From Ignavibacteriaceae bacterium (GTDB lineage Bacteria > Bacteroidota > Ignavibacteria > Ignavibacteriales > Ignavibacteriaceae), in NCBI GenBank assembly GCA_013388525.1, contig JACAFA010000117.1, forward strand, positions 1-32,901: DNA of 32,901 bases, written 5' to 3'. The translations under genes were made by a program, and so were the position numbers. Each line of letters opens with the position of its first letter. The first letter of the stretch is position 1. The notes under the pieces were generated by a model. The model did no database searches. It saw only the letters and a program-made list of their open reading frames with translations, and had not been told where the DNA came from. Shown here one piece after another: positions 7,964 through 16,896 of the stretch.

Positions 7964-8644
7964 TTATACTTCAGCTTTGGGTTTGATTACTGCTTTCAGC
8001 GCTCTTCCATCTTCAAGCTTTATAACTCTCTCATTCGCTTTCTTAACTATATCATAGTTATGAGTAACCACCAGCACTGCAGTTCCTTTTTTATTAATTT
8101 TTTTTAGAAGTGACAATATCTCACCGGAAGTTTCAGGATCAAGATTTCCTGTAGGCTCATCGGCAAGTATCAGTATCGGATCATTTAAAATTGCTCTTGC
8201 AATTGCAACGCGCTGCTGCTCTCCTCCAGAAAGTTCGTGAGGTTTGTTTAATCTTTTATGAGAAAGACCAACTTCTGTTAAAGCTTCATTTATTTTTTGC
8301 TTGACATCCTTTGATGATTTGCCGGTAACTTTCATTACATAAGCAAGATTTTGATAAACATTTCTATCCGGAAGCAATTTAAAGTCCTGGAAGATGACAC
8401 CAATTTTTCTGCGAAGTAAAGGAATCTGTGAGGGTTTGATTGTCTGGGAATCAAACTCTGCAATCCGTACTGTACCGGTAAGTGGAACCTGATTCATATA
8501 AATTAACTGCATTAAAGTACTTTTTCCAATTCCACTTTTTCCAATTACAAAAACGAATTCGCCGTAATCAAGTTCAAAGTTAAGGTTTGTGAATACAGGT
8601 TGGTTTTTATAATGAAATTCTACATTGTCAAATGAAAGCATCAT
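7964..8644 (-). CDS. ftsE: Cell-division ABC transporter ATPase FtsE
   Basis: This is an ABC ATPase of the FtsE/LolD size class (226 aa). Walker A is GKSGIGKST at 35-43, the Q-loop region is [18 protein letters not shown], and the signature is LSGGEQQR at 138-145. Walker B is [14 protein letters not shown] at 157-170, and the switch His is in VVTHNYDIV (H194/195 region). [13 protein letters not shown] is the form usual for FtsE rather than LolD. FtsE pairs with the membrane protein FtsX to drive peptidoglycan hydrolases at the septum; no ftsX is next to it here. Its ATG overlaps the stop codon of the methyltransferase by one base (TAATG), indicating translational coupling. A LolD-like lipoprotein transporter ATPase is the main alternative. 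Confidence 0.85.
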   Translation of the reverse strand: MMLSFDNVEFHYKNQPVFTNLNFELDYGEFVFVIGKSGIGKSTLMQLIYMNQVPLTGTVRIAEFDSQTIKPSQIPLLRRKIGVIFQDFKLLPDRNVYQNLAYVMKVTGKSSKDVKQKINEALTEVGLSHKRLNKPHELSGGEQQRVAIARAILNDPILILADEPTGNLDPETSGEILSLLKKINKKGTAVLVVTHNYDIVKKANERVIKLEDGRALKAVIKPKAEV

Positions 8645-9369
8645 TAGTTGATTTTCCTCATTATGAATTGAGCTCGCTCTGATTTTGGATTAATATCCTT
8701 AAAAGTAAAACAATCATAGCACGCATCTATTTGAAACCCGGCTTTATCGGCAACTTTAAAGTAAGTATCTATTTTATAAATTTTTTCTTTGTGTGTTTCT
8801 CTGAATTCCATTCCGGATTTATCTTTTATGTAAAAATGATTTGAATGAATTCTGCTCAGTTTATTATACTGACTTACTCTCTGAAAGTAGTAACCATTAA
8901 AATTACCTTCTATGGATTTACTTTTCACAAAGTTCAGACTATTCCTTTCAAGGCTTACGTCGAATGTGAAGACGCCATCTTTTTTTAAGAGATGACTAAC
9001 TTCAGTAAACATCTGGAGAAGATGTTTTTGCTTAAGGATGTAGTTAATGCAATCAAAATTCGAAAAAATAAAATCAAACTTTATTTTGAAAGGAAGTTTG
9101 GTCATATCACAGCAGATTTTCTTAAAAGAATTATTATCAGATGACTTCAACATTGATATGGAAATATCTGTTGCAAAGTAATTTTTATATTTACACGAAA
9201 AGTATCCCGCTATCTTGCAGCTACCGGATCCAAGTTCAAGTATTACTGCATCTTTTTTAATGTAATCTTCAGCAACTTCCAGAATGTAATTTGACCAGCT
9301 TACATAATCTAATTTTTCCATCATAAAATCATAAATAGCTGAGACTTTTTCGTAAGGTTTTACTTTCAT
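8644..9369 (-). CDS. Class I SAM-dependent methyltransferase, 241 aa
   Basis: This is a Rossmann-fold methyltransferase. Motif I is ILELGSGSCKIAGYF at about 43-57, the acidic residue ending strand 2 is in FATDISISML (D68), and a motif-II-like CCDMTKLPF is followed by FDFIFSNFDCINYI. The later LLKKDGVFTFDVS is the usual strand 5 region. The C-terminal half (QRVSQYNKLSRIHSNHFYIK, ETHKEKIYKIDTYFKVADKAGF) resembles small-molecule methyltransferases in which a beta insert shapes the acceptor site. The acceptor is unknown. It overlaps the pdxA stop by 4 bases (ATGA) and ftsE by 1 base, so it is translated as part of this operon. Confidence 0.8.
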   Translation of the reverse strand: MKVKPYEKVSAIYDFMMEKLDYVSWSNYILEVAEDYIKKDAVILELGSGSCKIAGYFSCKYKNYFATDISISMLKSSDNNSFKKICCDMTKLPFKIKFDFIFSNFDCINYILKQKHLLQMFTEVSHLLKKDGVFTFDVSLERNSLNFVKSKSIEGNFNGYYFQRVSQYNKLSRIHSNHFYIKDKSGMEFRETHKEKIYKIDTYFKVADKAGFQIDACYDCFTFKDINPKSERAQFIMRKIN

Positions 9370-10367
9370 ACTCTGATATAATTTTTCTTTCTGTTCTTTA
9401 ATATAATTTCAGCATACTTAAAAGCTTCAATCATACTTGATTCATCTGCTATTCCACTGCCAGCGATATCATAAGCAACTCCGTGATCCGGAGAAGTTCG
9501 TACTATCGGTAATCCGGCTGAATAATTAACTCCTTGTCCTGCATTTATATATTTAAACGGGATCAAAACCTGATCGTGGTACATTCCGAAAACCATATCA
9601 TAATTCTCAAATCGTCTTTTCGCAAAAAAAGCATCTGATGAGAATGGTCCTTCAATCATTTCAAGAAATTTCTTTTGTTTGATGATCGGATCTATTATCT
9701 CCTTTTCTTCTTTACCAATTATTCCCGCTTCTCCGGCATGCGGATTTAAGCCGAGTACTGCAATTTTCGGATTACTAATTCCCATATCATTGTTCAACAT
9801 ACTTAAAATAGTTTCAAGTTTTGATTTTAACATCCTTGAATTCAGTGATTTAGAAACTTGTTTTAAGGGAATATGAATTGAATACAGTCCAACACGCAGC
9901 TTTTTCGACAAAAAGGTCATTACAAAATTTTTAATATTGCACCAGTCAGCAAACATTTCAGTCTGACCGGGATACTTAACCCCCGCAAGATTCAAAGCTG
10001 TTTTTGAAACAGGAGCAGTTACAACTGCATCAGCTAATTTTTTGTTCAGAAAATCAAATGAAGTTTTCAATGCAAGATAGGCAGCTTTACCGGACAAAGC
10101 AGTTGGCTGACCAATATTTTGTTTGAAGGATTTTGTAATGAAAATATTTACTTCAGCTGAATTGAAATTTTTTAACCTATAATCTTTTACAATACAATAA
10201 TTAAATTTTGGTGTTACTAAATCAGAAGTAGAGTTAAAAACATTTTCGGGAATTATTAATATGAACTGAGTTGTTTTATTGACGGACGAAATTTTATTCA
10301 GTGCCTTTATGGCTATTTCAGGACCGATACCATTTATATCACCACATGTAAAAACTATTCTGTTCAT
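9366..10367 (-). CDS. pdxA: 4-hydroxythreonine-4-phosphate dehydrogenase PdxA
   Basis: This NAD-dependent enzyme oxidises 4-phosphohydroxy-threonine in the DXP-dependent route to pyridoxal phosphate; the product is condensed by PdxJ. GDINGIGPE at 9-17, VTAPVSKTALNLAG at 116-129, GLNPHAGEAG at 206-215, MYHDQVLIPFKY at 262-273 and RTSPDHG at 290-296 are all present. The three divalent-metal His ligands are conserved (H165, H210, H264). Unusually, the substrate-contacting His of the E. coli enzyme (in GHTE) is Gln here (Q135 in YPGQTEMF). Length 333 aa is normal. The start overlaps the preceding stop (TAATG). No pdxJ is in view. Confidence 0.93.
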   Translation of the reverse strand: MNRIVFTCGDINGIGPEIAIKALNKISSVNKTTQFILIIPENVFNSTSDLVTPKFNYCIVKDYRLKNFNSAEVNIFITKSFKQNIGQPTALSGKAAYLALKTSFDFLNKKLADAVVTAPVSKTALNLAGVKYPGQTEMFADWCNIKNFVMTFLSKKLRVGLYSIHIPLKQVSKSLNSRMLKSKLETILSMLNNDMGISNPKIAVLGLNPHAGEAGIIGKEEKEIIDPIIKQKKFLEMIEGPFSSDAFFAKRRFENYDMVFGMYHDQVLIPFKYINAGQGVNYSAGLPIVRTSPDHGVAYDIAGSGIADESSMIEAFKYAEIILKNRKKNYIRV

Positions 10368-11638
10368 TAATTTTCTGTTAATGTAAAATTACCGGTTCCT
10401 TTTTTATCAATGAATGAAAATTTTCTCAGGGGATTTGCGTAATACCAAATTTCAATCACCTGTCCCTGCTCATTTGACGTTCTTTCAATTTTATCAGGCT
10501 TACCGAATTTGATGTAAACCGTACCTCTGTCTGATTTGGACTTTCTATCTTTTCCTATACTTCTGAATTCACGCGAAGCGTAATCTATTCTGCTGTAATA
10601 TTCGAACATAATTTCATTAAAAGTTGTCTCAGGTGTAGGATCAAATTTTTTCCAGTAATCAGATAATATTTTAGGATACTCAGAACTACTATTTTTTAAG
10701 AGAGGATAAATCACAGAGTCAGATTCTATATAACTCAGAAGTTCAATTGCTCTTTCCGGATCCATCAAAGAAAATGGTTTATTAAACCAAACTATTTTTG
10801 ATTTATATTTTTCATCAATTGATTTTTCATTATTGGTTATCTTTAAAGTCAATTCGCCTTCATTAAGTTTTTCATTTACATTTCTTAAAACAAAATTCCT
10901 CATCGGAACTATCTCGGAATTCTTTGTAATTGTTAAATGTTTTTCGCACTCATTTACTCCAATCGGAATAACATACGATTCACTAACTTTTTTGGAGATG
11001 ATAACTTCGCCATTATTTTCAATTTCTACGTTTAATTCGGTAATAGTTGTATCAGTAAGCGGAATTATCAAATGAAATTGTTCACCACTGAAAGGAACTT
11101 TTCCACCGGTATTAGCCAGAACAAATGATTTCTGACCATCGCAAATAAAATCTTGTGATTGAATAACAAGAGGATGCTGAACAATTTTGTCCCCTGATAA
11201 AATTAACTCGGCAGGTTCAATAGGAATTTCATCTGTAGAATTTTTATCAGAAATAAAAGTATTAATTCTATACTCACCCTCATCCAATTTAAATGTCAGA
11301 AAATCCTGAAGATAAAGACTTAAATCATTAGTCTCTTCAAAATTATTTACATTTATTTTGGTATCCTTAATATTCCGTTCAACCATTCTGGAATCCTTAT
11401 GAAGAATTTCAACTGTAACGCGAACTCCGGCAGAAAAAGATTCATCTTTTCTTTCAAAAACGAGTAACCTGTAGGGGATTTTATAGGTGAAATATATTAC
11501 ATAAGTACTATCTTTTCCCGGTAGAGAAATTATTTCAGATTCAAATGGAAGACCTGGAATAAATGGTGATTGACTCAGGTCGGGCTGTCCAAATAGTTGA
11601 TTGCAAATTAATATTAAGCTGAATAAATATTTTTTCAC
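10367..11638 (-). CDS. GWxTD domain-containing secreted protein
   Basis: The signal peptide is MKKYLFSLILICNQLFG, followed by QPDLSQ. About 270 residues of beta-rich sequence follow (for example LLVFERKDESFSAGVRVTVEI), and the end carries the GWxTD-type module. There, an acidic/aromatic helix (FNEIMFEYYSRIDYASREF) precedes SDRGTVYIKFGKPDKIERT, followed by QVIEIWYYANPLRKFSF. In this copy the naming GWxTD tetrapeptide is degenerate (GKDRKSKSDRG). The family is known mainly as predicted periplasmic or surface proteins of Acidobacteria and Ignavibacteria-like groups, and its function is unsettled. It sits 83 bases after rho and is coupled to pdxA by a one-base overlap. Confidence 0.75.
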   Translation of the reverse strand: MKKYLFSLILICNQLFGQPDLSQSPFIPGLPFESEIISLPGKDSTYVIYFTYKIPYRLLVFERKDESFSAGVRVTVEILHKDSRMVERNIKDTKINVNNFEETNDLSLYLQDFLTFKLDEGEYRINTFISDKNSTDEIPIEPAELILSGDKIVQHPLVIQSQDFICDGQKSFVLANTGGKVPFSGEQFHLIIPLTDTTITELNVEIENNGEVIISKKVSESYVIPIGVNECEKHLTITKNSEIVPMRNFVLRNVNEKLNEGELTLKITNNEKSIDEKYKSKIVWFNKPFSLMDPERAIELLSYIESDSVIYPLLKNSSSEYPKILSDYWKKFDPTPETTFNEIMFEYYSRIDYASREFRSIGKDRKSKSDRGTVYIKFGKPDKIERTSNEQGQVIEIWYYANPLRKFSFIDKKGTGNFTLTEN

Positions 11639-11698
11639 TTTTATTTTTTTTGATGAAAAATTATTCAGAACAGTATGAGAAACAAGGCAAAATGAGCT

Positions 11699-11722
11699 AC
11701 AGTTAAAAATTATATTAACTGT
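11699..11722 (-). terminator. AT-rich hairpin after rho (weak terminator or mRNA end)
   Basis: ACAGTTAA and TTAACTGT form an 8-bp perfect stem with an 8-base loop directly at the rho stop codon. It has no following T run on the minus strand, so it may be a processing or stability hairpin and not a true intrinsic terminator. Confidence 0.3.
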
Positions 11723-12975
11723 TAGTTGTTCATGTTGTTCAGGAAGTCCTTATTGTTTTTCGTACCACGAATTTTATCGAGAAGGAATTCCATTGCTTCA
11801 ACGGGACTGAATTCGCTAAGAATCTTTCTGAGAATCCAGATCTTTCCCAGTTCGTCTTCTTTTAATAATAAATCTTCGCGTCTGGTTCCGGAACGATTCA
11901 CATCAATTGCAGGAAATATTCTTCTATCACTCAAATCACGATTAAGAACAAGTTCCATATTTCCAGTTCCCTTGAATTCCTCAAAGATAACGTCATCCAT
12001 TCGGCTGCCGGTATCAATGAGCGCAGTAGCAATGATTGTAAGACTGCCGCCGTCTTCAGTATTTCTTGCAGCACCGAAGAATCTTTTTGGTTTATGAAGT
12101 GCATTTGAATCAACACCACCGGATAAAATTCTTCCGCTGTGAGGAACAACTATGTTGTGAGCCCTTGCTAATCTTGTTATACTGTCCAGAAGGATAACAA
12201 CGTGTTCGTTAGCTTCAACCATTCTTTTTGCTTTTTCGATAACCATATCTGCAACTTGCACGTGTCTGTCAGCAGGTTCATCAAAAGTTGAACTGATAAC
12301 TTCACCCTGAACTGAACGTTCCATATCGGTTACTTCCTCAGGTCTTTCATCAATCAGTAATACAATTAATTTTATTTCAGGATGGTTACGTGTAATAGAA
12401 TTTGCAATTTTCTGAAGGAGAACAGTTTTACCACTTTTCGGTGGAGAGACAATCAAACCTCTCTGACCTTTACCAATTGGCGCAAGCATATCCATAATTC
12501 TCATTGAATATTCACCGGGAGCAGATTCAAGATTAATTTTTTTGGTTGGATAAACCGGAACGAGGTTATCGAACAATGTTCTTTCACGAATATTTTCCGG
12601 AGCCAAACCATTTACTGCTTCCACACGAAGCAGAGCAAAGAATCTTTCACCTTCTTTAGGAGGTCTGACCTGACCACTAACAAAATCGCCCGTACGCAAA
12701 CTAAACTTTTTTATCTGTGAAGGAGAAACGTAGATATCATCCGGTGAAGGGAGATAGTTATAGTCTGAAGAACGCAGAAATCCATATCCATCAGGAAGAA
12801 CTTCAAGAACACCTTTCGAGAAAGTAAGTCCATCCTTGGAAGTCTGAGCTTCAAGTATTTTAAAGATTAATTCCTGTTTGCGAAGATCGCTGTAGCCCGG
12901 AATCTGCAGATTTTTAGCTATCTCATTTAATTCAACAATCTTCTTTGATTTAAGTTCGGATATATCCATTGGCAT
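11722..12975 (-). CDS. rho: Transcription termination factor Rho
   Basis: This is the hexameric RNA-dependent ATPase that ends transcription and enforces coupling to translation. The Rho N-domain helices are at 4-40 ([18 protein letters not shown]), and the cold-shock-like primary RNA-binding domain at 50-120 includes [15 protein letters not shown] and [15 protein letters not shown]. Walker A is SPPKSGKT at 177-184, Walker B is [16 protein letters not shown] at 259-274, and the Q-loop is [11 protein letters not shown]-loop and arginine-finger parts follow ([27 protein letters not shown]). At 417 aa it has no large N-terminal insertion, unlike many Bacteroidetes homologues. The leader holds a palindrome at 13035-13050 that could take part in the usual autoregulation. 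Confidence 0.97.
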   Translation of the reverse strand: MPMDISELKSKKIVELNEIAKNLQIPGYSDLRKQELIFKILEAQTSKDGLTFSKGVLEVLPDGYGFLRSSDYNYLPSPDDIYVSPSQIKKFSLRTGDFVSGQVRPPKEGERFFALLRVEAVNGLAPENIRERTLFDNLVPVYPTKKINLESAPGEYSMRIMDMLAPIGKGQRGLIVSPPKSGKTVLLQKIANSITRNHPEIKLIVLLIDERPEEVTDMERSVQGEVISSTFDEPADRHVQVADMVIEKAKRMVEANEHVVILLDSITRLARAHNIVVPHSGRILSGGVDSNALHKPKRFFGAARNTEDGGSLTIIATALIDTGSRMDDVIFEEFKGTGNMELVLNRDLSDRRIFPAIDVNRSGTRREDLLLKEDELGKIWILRKILSEFSPVEAMEFLLDKIRGTKNNKDFLNNMNN

Positions 12976-13034
12976 AATATTGACCCTGAGTTATTGTTTT
13001 CAGATGTAGGTTTAGTTATTTAACATAAAATTTT

Positions 13035-13050
13035 ACTGGTTCAAACCAGT
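13035..13050. repeat. Palindrome in the rho leader region
   Basis: ACTGGTT-CA-AACCAGT is a 7-bp perfect inverted repeat with a 2-base centre, flanked on one side by AAAATTTT. It lies 60-75 bases upstream of the rho start, in the only spacer between folC and rho. The short centre suits a dimeric protein operator better than an RNA hairpin. Confidence 0.4.
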
Positions 13051-13148
13051 CAGTGTATTCGGGGAATAATGTATTTTTGATAACAAATTGTTTATTTCTT
13101 GATAGGTTTTTGCGGCTCACCGAAACATAAACCATAAATTTTTAAATG

Positions 13149-14411
13149 TCAAGTTACCTTTAACGGTAAATGCTGTTTAATTTCACCAAGCAAATACATA
13201 CTACCAAGAACTACGAGGCACTCCTTTGCATCTCTTTTTATAAAATTAGTAATAAACTCTGCGGGCTCGCTAACCGGTGTTGAATGAATATTTAACCTTC
13301 TACAAATTTCAATGATTTCTTCCACTTTGGCTGAACGCTCGTATTGAATTTCTGATATTAATATTTCATCAAAATATGCAGAAAGCATTTGAAGCATTTC
13401 TCCAATTGCTTTATCTCTCATCGCCCCAAATAATAAAGTTCTTTTATTATACAAGCCGGCTTCACGGGAGTACTCACTTAAAAAATTTTCAACTCCTTCA
13501 GGATTGTGAGCTGAATCAAAAATTATTGTTGGATTGAAATGGAAATATTCATATCTGCCCTGCAAACCGGTATTACCTGCAACATTTGAAATTCCCAAAG
13601 AGTATTTGTCCTCATCAAAAAACGAAAAAGTATTTGACAAAGTAAGTGCCGCAAGAGCAGCATTGAACTTTTGATATTTACCTTTAAGCGGAGGATTTAT
13701 ATCCATTAATTTATCTTTCTTTACTAATAATCTTACTTTATCATTTTCAATTTCTATAAAATCTTTTAATGGATAAAGAACACTTTCACTTTCAAAACAT
13801 TTTTGTTTAATAACATCAGCTGCTGATTCCTGAATCATTCCGATAAAGACTTTCGAATTGTTTTTAATTATTGCAGCCTTCTCTGCTGCAATCTGTTCAA
13901 TCGTATTTCCGAGAACATTAGTATGCTCTAGACTGATAGAAGTGATGACAGTTGCCAGAGGATTTAATACATTAGTTGAATCCAGTCTTCCGCCAAGTCC
14001 TGTTTCAATTATGCAAAAATCTGTGTTCATATCTTTGAAATACTTAAAAGCCAGGGCAGTTGTTACCTCAAAAAATGTAAGCTGATGCTCATCAATATAA
14101 TTTTCATTATCAGAAACGAATGTAGCAATATATTCATCTTCAATTTGCTTTCCGTTTATAACAACTCTCTCGTTAAACTTTACAAAATGCGGTGAAGTGT
14201 ACAAACCAATTTTATATTCATATTCCTGGAGAATACTTGCTATGAATGAAGAGGTGCTTCCTTTTCCATTAGAACCTGCAATATGGATTGTCTTCAATTT
14301 TTGCTGGGGATTTCCCAAATGGTTAAGAAACCCAATAGTATTTTCAAGACCAAGTTTAATTCCGAATTTATGAAGAGAGAATAGCTTCTTAAGTGAAGTA
14401 TCGATATCCAT
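13149..14411 (-). CDS. folC: Folylpolyglutamate synthase / dihydrofolate synthase FolC
   Basis: It adds glutamate to dihydropteroate and/or tetrahydrofolates using ATP (Mur-ligase fold). The P-loop is AGSNGKGST at 45-53, followed by YTSPHFVKFNERVVIN, the substrate-loop signature, and by ITSISLEHTNVLG and AAEKAAIIK. FDSAHNPEGVENF in the C-terminal domain is the usual His/Asn motif. A longer reading from 14483 exists, but it overlaps pyrD by 68 bases and adds a basic, low-quality leader. The ATG at 14411 is chosen because it gives MDIDTSLKKLFSLHKFG, the normal family start, 4 bases after the pyrD stop. The length is then 420 aa. It is the last gene of the pyrK-pyrD-folC unit. Confidence 0.93.
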   Translation of the reverse strand: MDIDTSLKKLFSLHKFGIKLGLENTIGFLNHLGNPQQKLKTIHIAGSNGKGSTSSFIASILQEYEYKIGLYTSPHFVKFNERVVINGKQIEDEYIATFVSDNENYIDEHQLTFFEVTTALAFKYFKDMNTDFCIIETGLGGRLDSTNVLNPLATVITSISLEHTNVLGNTIEQIAAEKAAIIKNNSKVFIGMIQESAADVIKQKCFESESVLYPLKDFIEIENDKVRLLVKKDKLMDINPPLKGKYQKFNAALAALTLSNTFSFFDEDKYSLGISNVAGNTGLQGRYEYFHFNPTIIFDSAHNPEGVENFLSEYSREAGLYNKRTLLFGAMRDKAIGEMLQMLSAYFDEILISEIQYERSAKVEEIIEICRRLNIHSTPVSEPAEFITNFIKRDAKECLVVLGSMYLLGEIKQHLPLKVT

Positions 14412-14415
14412 TGAG

Positions 14416-15333
14416 TTACAATTGGTATGATGCGATAAGTGATGAAATTTTTTCCACTTCGTTTTTAATACAGTAATCTTCAAGCTGATTAACTATTTTC
14501 CCCGGTGCAGAAGGATCAATAAAATTGAGTGTTCCTATTTGAACTGCTGAAGAACCAGCAATCATAAATTCCACAACATCTTTCCAGTCCATAATTCCGC
14601 CAATTCCGATAATCGGAATATCTACCTCTCTTGAAATTTCAAGTACTTTGGCAATTGCAATTGGCTTAATTGCAGGACCAGACAAACCACCGGTAACATT
14701 GTAAATTTTTGGTTTTCGTGTAAATATATTGAATGCTGCACCAACAAGAGTATTTATGGCAGAGACAGCATCTGCTCCATGTTCTTTTGCGGCTTTTGCA
14801 AATTCAGCGATATATGAAACATTCGGAGAAAGTTTAATTATTAACGGCTTCACGGTAGCCGCACGAACCCTTTCAGTGATTTTTGCAACTGCATTTAAAT
14901 CATTTCCAAAGGATAAACCTCCCTCTTTTACATTCGGGCATGAAACATTTATTTCAAAAGCTTTAATAGTTTCTTCATCTGTTAGTATTCTTGTGCATTC
15001 AACATATTCTTCTATAGAACTGGCTGCAATGTTACAAATTAATGGAACATCAAATTTTTTTAGGAATGGTATTTTCTCCTTTAAAAATACTTCAACTCCA
15101 ACATTGGCAAGACCAATTGCATTTAACATTCCCGCGGGTGTTTCAACTATTCTCTGTGGAGGATTTCCTTTTCGTGGTTTCAGGCTTAATGATTTCGTAA
15201 CAATTGCACCAAGCTTATTTAAATCCGTGAACTCTGATATTTCATTTCCGTATCCAACTGTTCCTGAAGCAAGCATTATCGGATTTCGTAATTTAAGCGA
15301 ACCTATTTTAACGGTTAAGTCAACTTTGCTCAT
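14416..15333 (-). CDS. pyrD: Dihydroorotate dehydrogenase B, catalytic subunit
   Basis: This FMN enzyme oxidises dihydroorotate to orotate in pyrimidine synthesis and passes electrons to PyrK and NAD+ (class 1B). The N-terminus LTVKIGSLKLRNPIMLASGT carries the flavin-phosphate and substrate features. K47 (TKSLSLKPRKGNPPQR) is the substrate-binding Lys region. EINVSCPNVKEGG at 127-139 holds the class-1 catalytic base C132. KLSPNV and INTLVGA follow, and GGIMDWKDVVEFMIAGSSAVQIG is the FMN phosphate loop. At 305 aa, with Cys in place of the class-2 Ser, the assignment to class 1B is firm, and pyrK overlaps it by 4 bases (ATGA). Confidence 0.96.
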   Translation of the reverse strand: MSKVDLTVKIGSLKLRNPIMLASGTVGYGNEISEFTDLNKLGAIVTKSLSLKPRKGNPPQRIVETPAGMLNAIGLANVGVEVFLKEKIPFLKKFDVPLICNIAASSIEEYVECTRILTDEETIKAFEINVSCPNVKEGGLSFGNDLNAVAKITERVRAATVKPLIIKLSPNVSYIAEFAKAAKEHGADAVSAINTLVGAAFNIFTRKPKIYNVTGGLSGPAIKPIAIAKVLEISREVDIPIIGIGGIMDWKDVVEFMIAGSSAVQIGTLNFIDPSAPGKIVNQLEDYCIKNEVEKISSLIASYQL

Positions 15334-16091
15334 ATCACAACATCTTTAATATTAAATACAGGACCATCTTTACAAACGAGAAGATATTTATCCTTATCAG
15401 TTGTAGATACAATCGGACAGCCCTGGCAAATACCGAAACCGCAAGCCATTGCACATTCTGTTGAGACTTCACATTCAAAATCGTTTTTAAGACAAAAATC
15501 TTTTAATGCTCTGAGCATTGCCGTTGGACCACAAGCAAAGATTTTTATTTTTTGTGATTGGAGTTGTTTTAGATTTTGTTCGAGCAATTGAACCACGTTA
15601 CCTTTAAATCCTCTCGAACCATCATCAGAAGCTTCTTTAACATTTACTAAGTTATAAGTAATGACATCGTCTTTTGTTCTTCCACCGATGAATGAAATAA
15701 TTTTTTTCTTTTCCCTTAATTTTCTGGTTACAAAAGGAAAAGGAGCAGCACCTAATCCTCCGGCAACAATCACAGCAGTTTCATAGTCACTATCAAGATT
15801 GAATCCATTCCCCAGGGGTCCGAGAATATCAATATCGGAGCCAATTGGTTTATGAGCTAGAATATTTGTTCCTTCACCCATTATATTAAACATAAGAAAG
15901 AGATGATCGCCCTCAACATCACAAATACTGAATGGTCTTCTGAGCAGAGGAAAAACTCTTTCAGAAACCCTTATATTCAGAAATTGACCGGGCTTAATGA
16001 CAGAAGTAAGTTCAGGAGAAAATATTTTGAGAAGATAAATGTGATGGTTTATTTCTAATATTTCTTCCAGAGGTGAATTAATTATGAACAA
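15330..16091 (-). CDS. pyrK: Dihydroorotate dehydrogenase B, electron-transfer subunit
   Basis: This FAD and [2Fe-2S] reductase subunit transfers electrons from PyrD to NAD+. The FAD motif is RRPFSIC at 51-57, the NAD-binding part VIVAGGLGAAPFPFV at 108-121 and FACGPTAMLRA at 186-196. The iron-sulfur ligands are C217, C222, C225 and C240 (CGFGICQGC, then LLVCKDG). Length 253 aa is typical. The start is a TTG at 16091; no in-frame ATG is available upstream before a stop or near the family's normal N-terminus (FIINSPLEEI). It opens a unit with pyrD and folC, 157 bases after the rpiB-like gene. Confidence 0.93.
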   Translation of the reverse strand: MFIINSPLEEILEINHHIYLLKIFSPELTSVIKPGQFLNIRVSERVFPLLRRPFSICDVEGDHLFLMFNIMGEGTNILAHKPIGSDIDILGPLGNGFNLDSDYETAVIVAGGLGAAPFPFVTRKLREKKKIISFIGGRTKDDVITYNLVNVKEASDDGSRGFKGNVVQLLEQNLKQLQSQKIKIFACGPTAMLRALKDFCLKNDFECEVSTECAMACGFGICQGCPIVSTTDKDKYLLVCKDGPVFNIKDVVI

Positions 16092-16248
16092 TGTACAATT
16101 ATTCCCGCAATTGATTATTGATTATTTTTTTCAGAGGTGACTTTGGATGGTTTAACATCGAAATCTTTGTAATAACATTTTTAGCTAACGAAAGTTATGG
16201 TATAAATGCTATATTTCAAAATATTCCTGAAATAATAACAACTCAAAA

Positions 16249-16890
16249 TTATTTCTCATTTTCTATTTCAGTTATTTTATCCAGTCTGTTCTGATGTCTG
16301 CCTCTATCGAATTCAGTTGTTAACCATTCATCAAGAATAATTTTAATAGTTTCTTCGCCAAGTGCTTTTGCTCCAACAACTAATACATTTGCATTATTAT
16401 GAGCCCGCGAACTTCTTGCACTGAAAGCATTATAACAAGTTGCTGCGCGAATTCCTTTAATTTTATTAGCAGCAATAGCTGATGGAATACCTGTTGCATC
16501 TATCAAAATTCCAAAATCACTCTCTTTGCTGGCAACGCTTTTAGCAACAAGCCGGGCAAAATCAGGATAATCGCAGGAGTTTTCGTCAAACGTACCGACA
16601 TCATTAACAAGATAGCCCTTCTCAATCAAATATTTAATTATAATATTTTTTAATTTGAAACCAGTATGATCACTACCGATAGTTATTCGTTTAACTAAAT
16701 TATTATTGCTATCGTTTGACTGATGTATTTGTTCTTGAGGAATTTCTTCTTTTTCAAGAATAGTAAATTTTGCAAAGCGAATTCGATCTAACGCCAGAGG
16801 AGTAATTATTGTATCGCGGGTTTTAACAAGAACTTTTATCCCCTTTTTCTCAAGTTCCAAAACATCACGCTCAGTAATTAACTTTTTCAT
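16249..16890 (-). CDS. rpiB: RpiB/LacAB-family sugar-phosphate isomerase with N-terminal extension and altered active site
   Basis: Residues 66-213 align over their length with ribose-5-phosphate isomerase B. GSDHTGFKLK is at 72-81, DYPDFARLVA at 107-116, AANKIKGIRAA at 140-150, SRAHNNANVLVVG at 161-173 and GRHQNRLDKI at 197-206. The residue that acts as general base in E. coli RpiB (Cys66 in LICGTGIG) is Asp here: the loop reads LIDATGIPS, with D131. The glycine-rich anion loop is also changed (GTGIG to ATGIP). The first 60 residues are extra relative to RpiB and include an ITPLALDR stretch, then a polar linker (QEQIHQSNDSNNN). It is 6 bases downstream of manC, in an operon with it. A true R5P isomerase role is doubtful; isomerisation of another aldose/ketose phosphate is possible. 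Confidence 0.8.
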   Translation of the reverse strand: MKKLITERDVLELEKKGIKVLVKTRDTIITPLALDRIRFAKFTILEKEEIPQEQIHQSNDSNNNLVKRITIGSDHTGFKLKNIIIKYLIEKGYLVNDVGTFDENSCDYPDFARLVAKSVASKESDFGILIDATGIPSAIAANKIKGIRAATCYNAFSARSSRAHNNANVLVVGAKALGEETIKIILDEWLTTEFDRGRHQNRLDKITEIENEK

Positions 16891-16896
16891 TTATAA

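Noticed and set aside
11726..12097. 123-aa open frame on the + strand
   Set aside because: It is antisense to the conserved C-terminal half of rho, with no independent support.
14412..14483. 24-residue N-terminal extension of folC
   Set aside because: It overlaps the end of pyrD by 68 bases and is absent from the family; the ATG at 14411 fits the 4-base spacing.
14729..15349. 206-aa open frame on the + strand
   Set aside because: It is a full antisense shadow of pyrD, whose motifs and operon context are secure.
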